From: Ochotona curzoniae
Taxonomy: Eukaryota > Chordata > Mammalia > Lagomorpha > Ochotonidae
Direction: 5' to 3'
NCBI RefSeq assembly: GCF_017591425.1
Contig: NW_024465885.1
Location: forward strand, 42,837,001-42,901,000
DNA: 64,000 nt
A program made the translations under genes and the position numbers. The notes below the pieces were generated by a model that saw only the letters and a list, made by a program, of their open reading frames with translations, did no database searches and was not told where the DNA came from. Within the stretch, counting starts at the first letter, position 1. Each line of letters begins with the position of its first letter. Shown piece by piece: positions 21,603 through 31,342 of this stretch.

Positions 21603-22305
21603 GGCTGGTGCTGTGGCACGACTGTTTAAATCAATGCCTATGACTTGTCTCAAATGAGTACCGGTTCAAGTCCTTGTTACCAGAAATGCCCGGTGGGTTC
21701 TTTCCTCAGCTTAGTATAGAAATAAAAAGCCGGGAATCTGTTGCAAACAGAAAAGTTTATTTGCGAAGGGACCAGGGAGCAGGGAAGGGAAGGAAGGGGA
21801 GGCACCTCCGGAAAAGAAGCCGGGAGGTGGGGTGCTCTCGAAAGAGGAGGGAGAGAGAAGGGGCCTTTGGAAGGGTCTTAGGATTTTAAGCATTTCCTGA
21901 CCCCTCCTTGTTGGGCGGGAGTCTACAGGTAAGATGTTTCCCATTGGTGGTCTCCTAATTAATTAAGAAATGGGTGGGCAATGCTGGTGCCACCCACCTG
22001 AAGGTGTGGCCAAGACCTCAGAGGACCTGGTTGGTCTCAGTCCTGGCTATACACGTTCCAACCCACCTCCCTTTTGATGATCTTGGAAAAGTGGTGGAAG
22101 GTGGTCTGCCTGCTTGGGCCCCTACCACCCATGTGGGTGACCCAGATGGTGCTCCTGGCTCCTGGTTTTGGCTTGCCTCACCTCTGGCCATGGCAGACAT
22201 TTGGGGGAATGAGCCGGGAGACCTAAGACTGCTCTGTGTCTCTCGTGCCTCTTCTCTATAACTCTGCTTTTCAAATAAACAAAATAAATCTTTAAAATAA
22301 TAGTA
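21603..22305 (+). mobile_element. CSINE split by a solo LTR
   Basis: The head GGGCTGGTGCTGTGGCACGA and the B-box GGTTCAAGTCC lie before the LTR. The body resumes at 22040 with GTCCTGGCTATACACG and ends GCTTTTCAAATAAACAAAAT. The LTR entered 4-5 bases past the B-box core. This is an older, AT-shifted SINE. Confidence 0.85.
21675..22039 (-). mobile_element. Second solo LTR inside a SINE, 5-bp duplication
   Basis: A 365-bp block with TG...CA ends (TGTTACCAG left, GGTCTCA right) between perfect GTCCT copies (21670-21674 and 22040-22044). On the minus strand AATAAA lies at 21762-21757, and CTTAAAATCC is a weak TATA candidate. The plus strand shows a purine-rich stretch (21775-21870). Sequence and duplication length differ from the 7851 LTR, so it belongs to another family. 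No internal viral sequence is present. Confidence 0.85.
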
Positions 22306-22364
22306 AAACTTATCATCCTCCACTGTAACATAAAAAGTAACTGTCCCTGTTCCCTGGTGCTCCC

Positions 22365-22583
22365 TAATTATATCACAGTGTCCCCCACTTGTTCACAGGA
22401 GATGTACTCCAAGCCCCCCATGCCTGAATCCAAGAATAATACTGAACCATGTATATACCACTTTTTCCTTTATATACCTTTGATAAATATTTGTTTACAA
22501 GCTTGGTAAGAGCTAAATAACAACCAGTAACAAAAATGGGCAATTGTAACAACACATTGTGTAAGGAGTTACTCGAATATCCC
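22365..22583 (+). mobile_element. Tigger/MER2-like DNA transposon relic
   Basis: CAGTGTCCCCCACTTGTTCA...GAATAATACTGAACCATGTA...AAAATGGGCAATTGTAACAA...GAGTTACTCGAAT follows the layout of Tigger-derived (pogo) elements, whose consensus reads close to ATAGAACAATTATAACAATA then GTTATGTGAATGTGG. It appears cut at about 22584 by the LTR-like block; 23040-23090 may be its continuation. Confidence 0.55.
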
Positions 22584-23036
22584 ACCCTGGACCCTGCGCC
22601 ATTTCCTCTTCCTCACAGCTCACGAAATTCGCGCCAGTCCAGCCATCCACCAATCAGGCATTTCACCTGAGAATCCCACCCCCAATCTCCCAGCCCCTTC
22701 CCCAACCCCGCCCACTTACCAATCATTCTTAGGCAATCACCTGTGACAGTCTCAAGCACCAATCCCCTGGGGCCTACCCTCAATCCCTCCCAGTCCCCGC
22801 CCCCCACACCTTGCAGGCTCACCTGCGTGACAAAAAGCCGCCAGGTGGCTCTTTCTCCCTCTTTCCGGCCTTCCCGCTTCCTCAACCTTCCTCTTTTCCG
22901 CGTTGATCTCCCACCACTTCTATCCCGTTCCTGCGCCGCTGGAATAAACCTCCAAAGATACTTTTGCATCTGGTGTTTTCGGCTCACGGTAAAGAACTAG
23001 ATTGCGGGAATTAGCTGCGGGTAATAATATCGTAAC
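22584..23036 (+). mobile_element. Probable LTR, GC-rich, with three CCAAT motifs, inside a Tigger-like relic
   Basis: The block is CpG-richer than its surroundings. It carries CCACCAATCAGG (22649), TACCAATCATTC (22718) and GCACCAATCCCC (22757) on the plus strand, and AATAAAC at about 22943. A 3' end at CGTAACA is likely near 23036. Repeated CCAAT boxes followed by AATAAA are typical of gammaretrovirus-like U3-R regions. I could not find a matching left end or a target duplication, so boundaries and class are tentative. Confidence 0.5.
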
Positions 23037-23097
23037 AGCTAGGACTTTTTAAAATAACGAACACACTGTAATTACATTTATTTAAAACTTATGAAGT

Positions 23098-23428
23098 GGG
23101 GCTCTGCGCCGTGGCCTACTGGCTAAAATCCTCTCCTTGAGCGCGCCAGGATCCCATATGGACCCCGGTTCTAATCCTGGTAGCCTCACTTCCCATCCAG
23201 CTCCCTACTTGTGGCCTGGGAAAGCAGTGGAGGATGGCCCAAAGCCTTGGGACCCAGCACCCACGTGGGAGACCCGGAGAAGGTCCCAGGCTCCTAGCTC
23301 CGGATCGGCACATCTCTGGCCGTTGTGGTCCCTTGGGGATTGAATCATTGGACGGAAGACCTTTCTCTGTCTCCTCCTCTCTGTATATTTCTGACTTTGC
23401 AATAGAAATAAGTCTTTTAAAAAAAACC
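23098..23428 (+). mobile_element. CSINE, sense, young; left arm of an inverted SINE pair
   Basis: GGGGCTCTGCGCCGTGGCCTA head, GGTTCTAATCCTGG B-box, AGGATCCCATATGGACCCCGG core, and GACTTTGCAATAGAAATAAG end. About 80 bp separates it from an oppositely oriented SINE at 23508-23826. Confidence 0.94.
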
Positions 23429-23507
23429 TGTTCATTGGTGGAATTTTCCACATCATAGTTTTGAACTTTGGTTGGCTACAAGTAACTGAAGCCTTGGAAA
23501 TTGATAC

Positions 23508-23826
23508 TTTCTCTTTTTATTGCAAAGTCGAATATACAGAGAGGAAAAGAGAGAGAGGAAGATCTTCCGTTGGATGGTTCACTCCCCAAGTGACTGTAAT
23601 GGCTGGTGCTGTGCCAACCCGAAGGCTTGAGCCAGGAGCTCCTCCACGTGGGTTCCCTCACGTGGGTTCAGGGTCCCAAGGCTATGGATTGTTCTCAACT
23701 GCTTTCCCAGGCCACAAGCAGGGAGCTGGGTGGGAAGCAAGTGTGCTGGGATTAGAACCAGCACCCATATGGGATCCTAATATGTTCAGGGCGAGGACTT
23801 TAGCCGCTAGGCCATGTGCTTGGCTC
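23508..23826 (-). mobile_element. CSINE, antisense; right arm of an inverted SINE pair
   Basis: Complement from CTTTTTATTGCAAAGTCG through AGATCTTCCGTTGGATGG and GGAGCTGGGTGGGAAGCAAG to GATTAGAACCAGCACCCATA and GCTAGGCCATGTGCTTGGC. It could base-pair with the copy at 23098 in any transcript crossing both. Confidence 0.93.
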
Positions 23827-24004
23827 TCTGCTTTTCAATGAAGGCATTTATTAAGGAAAACTGTAGAATGTTGGCATAGATTTATCCCAACAACCAAACA
23901 CCAAGTTGGAGTGGGAGGCCAGCGTGGGAAATAATTTAGGCTTCTAGTTCAAGGGATGAAACTAAGAATATTATGCATGTGAAAATGTATACGTCAGGAG
24001 CAGG

Positions 24005-24703
24005 TGCTGTGTTCCCCCAGGCCTGAATCTGTTGATCCTGGCTCTAAACTGGCTTGTCCAGCCTGAAATGTAGTGAGGTAGTAGGCTAGTTCCAGGAAGC
24101 CGTTTCCCATCCCCCGCCCCCACAGGTGTTCCCTCCTGCCCACCTGTGACTCGCCTATCACCTGAGAGGGGGTGGTTTTGCATTGATGTGTAACCACTCC
24201 CCTCGCAAGCCCCTATAAAGGCTCATGATAAGGAGGGGCTCCTCTCTTGGTGATGTGCTTCCATCACTCTGGCACTCTGGCTTTCCCAGGACAGGTATCC
24301 CCCGACTGTTCCTCACCCTCTTGTTTACTGCTCGGGCGGGACAAGGAAGATAATGCTAGGATGCTTTGTATTTCTCATTTGTTTACTATCCAGAGTTCCA
24401 GGAGAAGTGAGGTCTAGCAGTGATACAATGTGGGCAGAGAAGCCAAGCCAGGGAAAGGTGAATGTCTGCAACTTTGTGTCTGGGTTATTCATTGCATGTC
24501 TCAGGATAACATTGCTGGGGAAGCTGGGACATATAGGTTTTTAGTTTAACGGATGGACTTCCTCTTGGGGTTTTGCTTGTTTGGACTGCTATATGAACTT
24601 GTGGTTTGCTGTTTCTAGTGGGCCCTGTTATCCCCAAGCTTGGTTAATAAACAGTAATAAACCTTAGAAATGTCTGGCATGATCTAGCTCGTACCCCGCA
24701 ACA
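24005..24703 (+). mobile_element. LTR copy A (family shared with B and C)
   Basis: The right end ...TACCCCGCAACA is at 24703 and the left end is near TGCTGTGTTCCCCC (24005). It contains TATAAAG at 24214-24220, then TTGGTTAATAAACAGTAATAAACC around 24640-24662 with doubled AATAAA signals. Body phrases such as AATGTGGGCAGAGAAGCCAA and GGGGAAGCTGGGACATA are shared with copies B and C. The flanks (from 24704, AGAAGTCGGGGTGCTGAGCC) could be adjoining internal sequence, but I see no viral gene. Confidence 0.7.
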
Positions 24704-25204
24704 GAAGTCGGGGTGCTGAGCCCACACTCGGTGACCCTCAAGATGGCACTGTCTGCAGAAAGCCCCTGTGGAAGGATTTGCTAGAATCGTGGGTTGCCAT
24801 CATTTTGTGTGACCGGTTAGAAATACCGGTCATGGTTTAGGTATGAGTTAGCTGTGGATGTGGCCAGTTCAACCATGCACACAAAGTTCTAGGGTACCCC
24901 ACCCACGGGGAGCCTGGGCTTGTCATTCTTGCTGCATATTCCACAGTAGGAAAGTTGATGTTGTCTTATCGTTGGAAGATTGCATACTTACAAAAAGATA
25001 TTAATTGCCAATGTCAGAGATGACCTCTAGGCATATTTTTATTAAATTTCTCAGTCACATTGAATGGAGTGGTATGCACAACCACATAGAGACAGCAAGG
25101 AGAGGAGTGGGAGCGAATGGCAGGAGACGGACAGACCTCCAAAACTGGGATTGGATTTGTGCCCAGTGCAGTATACTTTGATCCACCTGTCACTGGTTTC
25201 AAGT
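24704..25204. other. Unassigned stretch after LTR copy A
   Basis: If LTR A kept internal sequence it would be here. I looked for a primer-binding-site-like stretch and viral motifs and found none that I trust. Confidence 0.4.
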
Positions 25205-25985
25205 CTGTTGCTATTATGCAGTGTTTGCAAGTGAATTACCAGTTGAGGGGACATTTGGGTCCTTCCTAATTGCCTGATACTATTACTGAAGCTGAAGCCT
25301 ATCCCTCAGTCCAAGTCTTCAAATCCCCCCAAATCTTTTCGAACAGATTCCAAAGCAGGAGTTATTGTTCAAAGAATAGGAGTGTACCTTGTATCTTTAT
25401 GCAGATTTCCTCTTTGTTTTCCCAGAAACCTGCCTAACTGAGCAGCTTCCAAGGCTGACCATATCTACATCCTTATGATCCTGTAACTTTGAATACATTC
25501 ACTGATAGGTAAGATGGCATTTGACTGTTGATTTAAATAATACTGAATTTTAAGTTTTCTATTTCCATTATGTGTATTATCCCTTTCTGTTTCCTTTGGT
25601 AATTGGTATTTGCCCGTTTTGCTTATGTTTCCCATTTTCTGGTTATTTCATATAAGAATTCTTTGAATATGAAATCAATTAGCCCTCCTATATCGGCATT
25701 CATTGCATGCAGATACGGTGCAAGCTTTTATGACTGGTCCTCGGCTTGCCTAGGCTGGGTTTTGCAGAGTTCAGTGTCATTATGTATTTACTTCCTCAAG
25801 CTTGTTCTTTGCAACTCCCTCCCTCCCTTTTATGTTTGGGAAGTTTATCCATCCGTGGGAGCATCCCTTAACCCGTGGCACTTTTGAAGTGTTTTTTCAA
25901 TGGTTTCATGTTTGGTATTGAATTCTCAGCCATCTGGGATTCATTTTGGTCTAGGCTCAAGAATGGAAGGACTTAACTTGCCGTT
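25205..25985 (-). mobile_element. Ancient L1 (L1M-like), antisense
   Basis: The plus strand begins TACCAGTTGAGGGGACATTTGG and continues with GGAATGTACCTT-like phrases (25378-25395), TCCCATTTTCTGGTTATTTC, CTTTTGAAGTGTTTTTTCAA, TTTGGTATTGAATTCTCAGCC and GATTCATTTTGGTCTAGGCTC. The order fits complemented L1 ORF2 C-terminal to 3' sequence. It is strongly decayed. Confidence 0.5.
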
Positions 25986-26815
25986 TCCCCTACCCCCTCC
26001 AAAGCTACTCATCTGCTCTGGCTCTGCAGACTAATCCTCTCCAAACTCCCCTGGGGCAGGACTTTCTCCCACTCTGCAATATTGGAATGAGGAAGGAGAG
26101 TGGTCCTTAGGTCAGTCCAGAGCTGCCCGATTGGGGAGCGGTGTGTTTTGTAGAGACTTTTGTCTTCCTGTGAGGTCACCCCCACATGGGATCCTTCTTA
26201 AGTCATTGAGAGATGGGCTAATGTCATGTCTGACTGCTAGTCTGAGGCTCCCGACCTTGCACTGAATCCTCAGCCAGGGGTAGGGCAGGCACTGCAGAAC
26301 TGTGCCCCAAAGCCCTGCCCGTTGCTTCGGTACATGTAAGGACAAGCACTCGTGACCAGCGTGTTCCGAGTGTCTTCCCTGCCTCCGTGGACCAGTCCTT
26401 TGGCCACTTGCATGGGCTGCCCATGAGCTCCCCTTACTGGTTTCCATTCTGCCACGGAAAATCATTTAAATCTTTCTTGGGTAGATGGTGTAGGTTCCCA
26501 GCCAGGGCAAACGTGCACAACCCTCCTGCCTGCAGTTCAAGGAGGCCAACAGCCTTACTGTGGAGGAGTAAGACAGGATAAGAGGTAGTTGGGATATTTC
26601 TTCCCATTTCGTAGGTTTGTTTGCTTGTTTTTCTTTCATGGACACCTTGTCCCTCTGAGGAAGGACAGGGAAAGGATTATCATATCAATTCACCATCTCA
26701 GAATTGTCATAACAAAAGCAAGAAGTGGCCCACCTAACCTCATCTGTCAAAGGGATGGTGCCTCCAAAGGAGGAAGTTAACCAGTCCCACCTGTTTTTGA
26801 GGCTTTTTTTTTATA
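25986..26815. other. Unassigned stretch
   Basis: Nothing recognised. A 117-codon minus-strand frame (26112-26465) has no domain. Confidence 0.5.
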
Positions 26816-27419
26816 ATTATAGTTGATTAGGGGAAAAGGGTCAAGGTAAGACCCATTGTTTCCACTTTTATGTGTGTGTGTCTGGGGCAAGGAGGGAGAC
26901 AAAGGGAGAAGCCCAACATCCCACCCCATCCCAGGGTCCCTGACATGGGGCATGAACCCAGGGCACTGCTCAAGTGGTTTCGATATTCACCATTTCTGAA
27001 TTGCTCCCAATCTTGCCATTCCAAGCATGATGAAATTCTGGAGAGCAGAATCCACTGGCTGACATAGTCCACCTTGGGGGTCTCTGTTGTGGTACCAAGT
27101 ACCAAGGTGTCCTGCAGCTCCGATGGACTGCCATATCCATGTGCACTTGGGGCTATTGGGGCTATCCACTGTTCTGTCTGAGCCTCTGAGGAGGCTCAGC
27201 TCTGGCACATGCACTCCATGATCAGACCATGAACTTGCAATTCTCTCCATGATTGTGGTTCTGAGATTGGCAGTTCAGTTGGAGGGATCCTCAAAGAAAC
27301 TTCATCTGAGGTGATCCCAGACCTGATTCTTGTGCATTGGGTCCGGCCTGGATGGGGTACCCTCCACAGCTGCCAAACAGCCGGGAGCTGCTTTCGCCCC
27401 AAACCCACGCCTGAACTGG
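26816..27419 (-). mobile_element. GC-rich element, copy d, antisense half of an inverted pair
   Basis: The left edge is the complement of the family's 3' end (ATAATTATAGTTGATTAGGG). It continues through TGCTCAAGTGGTTTCGATAT, CCATTCCAAGCATGATGAAA, the GAATCCACTGGCTGACATAG block and TTCATCTGAGGTGATCCCAG. It meets copy e, on the opposite strand, at about 27420, where both are 5'-truncated. Confidence 0.75.
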
Positions 27420-28278
27420 AACTAAATCTGCCAAATTAGACTCCAGAACCACCTGGAGAATGCGTAATCTGGGAGTGGGAGTGGCCTAGTAGGAAATAGA
27501 GGGCACCTCCCTCTTGGGTTACCACTCCCACTGGAGAGCACGAAAACCAGGACAGGAGCTGGGGTGGCTAGACAGAAAGGTACCCACAAGTATGTTTGTG
27601 GGCTGGATCATAAGGCTGGTTGAGTTGAACTAGTCTTCAATGCCCATTGACATGTAAGATAGCTAAATGGGTTGTGGGACAGACTGGACAAGCCTGCGGT
27701 ACATACTGGCAAGCATGGGAACCGGGGTAGGTGGCAGGCTTGGTGGGGTTATGGGAAGTTGTCCCGACTAGGCTGCAGCTCCCACTGGTTTGCATGAGGG
27801 CCGAGTATGAAGTGGGCAGTATCTGGCTGGACTGCAACACCCATTCGTTCATGTGGAAGACAGGGCTGAAAACAGAGCTGACCCAGCAATTGCAATGACT
27901 AGCATGTGCGTAAGCTGATTGGGCAATGCACTGTGCCAGGCACTGTACCTCAAAAGTTTCTTGGGGATCCCTCCAATTGAACTGCTGATTTCAGAACCCC
28001 AATCATGAAGAGACTATATTAGCCAGTGGATTCTGGATAGATTTCATCGTGATTAGAATGGTGAAATTGGCAGCAATTCGGAACCGTTGAATTATCAAAA
28101 CTGCTTGAGCAGGACTCTCAGATCATGCCCCCACATAGGGGACCTGGGATGGGTGGGAGGCTGGGTGGAGCTTCTCCCTTGTTTCTCCCCTGACCCTAGA
28201 AACAGGGGGAAAAATGATATTTGTGTGTAAATAATGTTGCCCTATGTCCTGTGGTCCTAGACCCTTTGTACCCTAATC
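27420..28278 (+). mobile_element. GC-rich element, copy e, sense half of an inverted pair
   Basis: It shares with copy g the order GGGCACCTCCCTCTTGGGTT, CAATGCCCATTGACATG, AGACTGGACAAGCCTGCGGT, the tandem-like units (GCTGCAGCTCCCACTGG, CTGGACTGCAACACCCATTC), the bridge GACCCAGCAATTGCAATGAC, and the end TTTGTACCCTAATCAACTATG. The A-rich tail after the end is short or lost. About 860 bp. Confidence 0.78.
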
Positions 28279-28288
28279 AACTATGTAA

Positions 28289-28842
28289 GATTCAAGTGGC
28301 TTCTTGACAGCTAGCAGCTCTGATGATAGCTGTAGTTTCCTGACTGTATGTTCTGTGATGGAATAAAGTTCCGCAAGCTAGTTATTGCCATAGTAAACCT
28401 ATAACTGAAGTGTCCTTTCCTTAATCCAAAAGAGGACAGCAGTTCATCACCAGTTAATGGAAGTTGTTTCGTGTTATGTGGTTGTAATCTGTAAAGCTAC
28501 TTGTCCAGATGAAATATACAGTTTAAATAATACAGCTGTCCAGTTGACAGACACACTTCTCTGCCAGTGGAGTAAGTGCTCCTTGGTCTGATTGAAGCCC
28601 AGGAATCCTTGCCTTTGCTTTCCCAGGTTCATCCAAACCAGCACCAGCAGAGGCTCTTAGGTATGCAAGGGAATGTTTATGGTGTACGGATTTCTGTTGC
28701 TGTGTTTTTGCCCTCATTATCTCTACCAGTATTTCCCCCATGGCAGTGAAAGGCTAAAATGAGTGGCTGAGTGAAGCCAAAGCTGTAAAGCACAGTTGAA
28801 GTAAGTCTTTCAATAAAGCCTATATAGAAAAAAAAATTATAA
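28289..28842 (+). pseudogene. Possible 3' end of a processed pseudogene, parent unknown
   Basis: This stretch behaves like a retroposed mRNA 3' UTR. It lies directly after a GC-rich element, has two AATAAA hexamers (28361-28366 and about 28812), and the second is followed about 15 bp later by an A-rich run (GCCTATATAGAAAAAAAAA). No SINE, L1 or LTR signature is visible inside. I do not recognise the parent gene and see no convincing coding part. An old LTR or L1 3' UTR is the alternative. Confidence 0.3.
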
Positions 28843-29359
28843 AAAAATTTTCTTTTGAAATGCACATCATAAAAAGAAAAAAAAATAGCCCCTAGTGCCA
28901 GTCGCTGCCAGCTGATGCAGTGGGAGTGGTGGTCAGGCGGCGGAGGCCTTCACATTCCTCCTACCAGCTTTACCCACTACCCTGCTTGTTCTCACATGTG
29001 CTGGTTGAGTACTGCGGCCCAGTCTGGCCTGGGCCACCTTGCCTGGGCATTTGCCGGCGTGTGCTGTGGCTTACCTCTGCCCACCCCCCTTCTAGCTCCC
29101 ACTGGCAGTCCCACTTTTCCTGAGAGTGTGATTTAGAACCAGGTGTTATTGTGAATGCATTTCTTTTGTTCTTTGGGCAACTCCCTTGAGATGGGGTATA
29201 ACAGATACTAACTCCCCTTATTCACAGGTGTTCCTCCCTTGTTCCCCCCTCCTACCACTAGGGCAGGGGCCACTTTCTCTCTTTTCCTTTCGTGTGACAC
29301 AAGAAATGAGGTTGCTGCCGTCTTTCGGGTGGGTTTCCTACATTACTGCAATGAAGATG
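28843..29359. other. Unassigned stretch
   Basis: A-rich at the left edge, then GC-rich. Nothing recognised before LTR copy B. Confidence 0.5.
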
Positions 29360-29968
29360 GCAATGCCAAGATGCTTTGTATTTCTCATTTGTGTACTATT
29401 GGGATTCCAGGAGAGGTGAGGCCTAGCTAGCATGGAATGTGGGCAGAGAAGCCAGGGAAAGGGGAATGTCTGCAGCTTTGTAAGTGTGTCCAGGTTATTT
29501 GTTGCATGTCTCTTAGGATAACTTATTGTTGGGGAAGCTGGGACATAGGTTTGTAGTGTGACGGATGGACTTTAGGATAATGACCATTTTCCTCTTGGGG
29601 TTTTGATTGACTGGATTGCTACATGGATTTGTGATTTGTTATTTTTTTCCTTTCTTTTTTTATTTAATATTGTTATTGGAGAGGCAGATATGCAGAGATG
29701 AGGAAAGATCTTTCCTCTGATGGTTCACTCCCCAAGCGGCTACAATGGCTTGAGCTGAGCCAGTCCAAAACCAGGAGCCAGGAGCTCTTCTGGGTTTCCC
29801 ACGCGGATACAGGGTCCCAAGCCTATGTGCCGTTCTTGACTGCTTTCCAGGCCACAGGCAGGGAGCTGGATAGGATCCTGGCGAGAACTTTTTTAACAGC
29901 TATGCTATTGTGATGGGCCCTGATTTGCTGTTTTTAGTGGGCCCTGTAATCACCAAGCTATTAAAGAC
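29360..29968 (+). mobile_element. LTR copy B, truncated, interrupted by a SINE
   Basis: From ATGCTTTGTATTTCTCATTTG it matches copy A; from GAGGTGAGGCCT it matches copies A and C. A block of about 130 bp (29440-29570) is nearly identical to copy C. An antisense SINE splits it at 29647-29920. After the SINE it continues TTAGTGGGCCCTGTAATCACC and ends early near 29968, without the AATAAA pair seen in A and C. Confidence 0.72.
29647..29920 (-). mobile_element. CSINE, antisense, nested in LTR copy B
   Basis: Complemented SINE between TGATTTGTTATTTTT (29632-29646) and TGATTTGCTGTTTTT (29921-29935), a 15-bp duplication with two differences. Copies A and C carry the uninterrupted version of the site, which confirms the insertion. 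The body has lost part of the region before its head (TGGATAGGATCCTGGCGAGA). Confidence 0.88.
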
Positions 29969-30082
29969 ACCTCTGCTCAGGACTGTGGCCTTGAACTCGC
30001 CTGCTAAAGCTCCAAACATCGACTCAGCCAGGGTTTCCCAAGGAAGGGCCCATGCTGTACCTGAGCATGGGGTATTGAGAAA

Positions 30083-30295
30083 GGGACCAGCGCTGTGACA
30101 GAGCAAGCACCCGCATCACATGGATGCTGGCTCAACTCCTGGCTTCTCCAAATTCTATCTAGCTCCCTACCACTGTGCCTGGGAAAGCAGTAGGAGATGG
30201 TCCAGGTGAACCTGTGTGGGAGACCCAGATGAAGCTTCTGGTTCCTGGCTTTGGATGCCACTTTGGGCCTAGGGACTCTTTCTTTTACTGCCCTC
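30083..30295 (+). mobile_element. CSINE, sense, truncated at the tail
   Basis: GGGACCAGCGCTGTGACAGAG, CAACTCCTGGCTTCTCC, GCCTGGGAAAGCAGTAGGAG and GGTTCCTGGCTTTGGATGCC. The usual polypyrimidine end has become CTTTTACTGCCCTCCC plus a 12-C run at 30302-30313. No A-tail is seen. Confidence 0.78.
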
Positions 30296-31338
30296 CCTTG
30301 TCCCCCCCCCCCCAGCACTCCCCAAGACAGCCATTAGAGCTAATGATTAAGTGCTGATAAAGTTCTGAGAGGAATTCTACTAGGAATTCCACAGCCAGAA
30401 AGCCCTCTAACTCAGTATCCCAAGAAAAGGAGGGAGGGGGAGGGAGAAAGGGGATCCATTTTGCTACAGAGACCAGCTTTAGTCTGAAGCAGACTGGGAC
30501 CCCATTCTTTTTCAACGTGCCCAAGCACATTCTGTTAAACTTTTCACACGACTGCAATTCTTATGCAGAGACAAGGAGCTCAGAGCAGGTGGTCTCCATC
30601 AAGGTTCTAGAACCATCTATAATTGAAATGCCAGGGCTCTGACTTGACCAGAGAGGAGAGAACGTTAAGACACCCAGGAGAGAGTAACCAGGGAAGAAGA
30701 GGGGAGAAAGTACACCGGCAGGTGGGGGCTGCGGGGCTCCGACTTCAGAGGGCAATGGTGGGACACTGGGGCAGCTTTGTCCCTACATGTCCTACCCTAC
30801 CAGTTGCCAGGGAACATTTGAATGGCTCCTTCCCTTGAAGCAGTCCTGCCCAGGTGGCCACTGTGGGCACGGGCCCAGCTCTCTGCAGCTCCCATTGGCT
30901 TCATCTGTTTCCCCCCACACAGGAAACCATGAACACATCAGTACTGCTGTGGCTTACAAAGGGGGGGCCGATATTGTAAACAGTCAAGATAAGCTTCACC
31001 GTGGCATGGACACAACGTGTTCATGACTCCCCCAGGGAAGCTTGTCAAACATTCCTGGGCCTATCGCGCATGCTTCTCCCCTCCCCCTGCATCTCCCAAA
31101 CCCAGTGAAATATAGCACTATACACTGAGAACCACTTCAGGCACTTCACTCATGCTCATGTTGTAGGATGTTCGACATGAAAACTTGACAGCAACCTTGT
31201 TTCTTGTCTCACACAAAAGAAATTTTCATGCAGACAATTCTAGTTTGTAAAGCAGGACTTATTTAGAAAAGAAACGGAAAAAGGGCTGCCATAATGGCAG
31301 GAGGGGGCTCCATGTGTCCTGAGGAAAAAAACCCAGAC
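30296..31338. other. Unassigned, with a possible antisense LTR end
   Basis: 12-C run at 30302-30313. Near 31258 the minus strand reads CTAAATAAGTCCTGC, which could be the poly(A) region of an older antisense LTR that LTR C entered. GCCATAATGGCAGGAG (31290) and GCCATAGTGGCAGGGG (32011) lie on either side of LTR C. Confidence 0.35.
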
Positions 31339-31342
31339 CTCC

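Noticed and set aside
22584..23036. Host CpG-island promoter
   Set aside because: The AATAAA and CCAAT arrangement and Tigger-like flanks fit an LTR better, although this is not proven. No exon follows.
23461..23841. 126-codon frame and many similar frames with 'GSRACKARTL', 'LGPRPGLLSR' or 'DRHSIGRCG' phrases across the window
   Set aside because: All are CSINE read in one of six frames; the phrases recur at 16373, 33567, 35072 and elsewhere.
24704..25204. Possible retroviral internal region after LTR copy A
   Set aside because: No primer-binding site, gag/pol motif or purine-rich tract could be recognised. It is left as unassigned.
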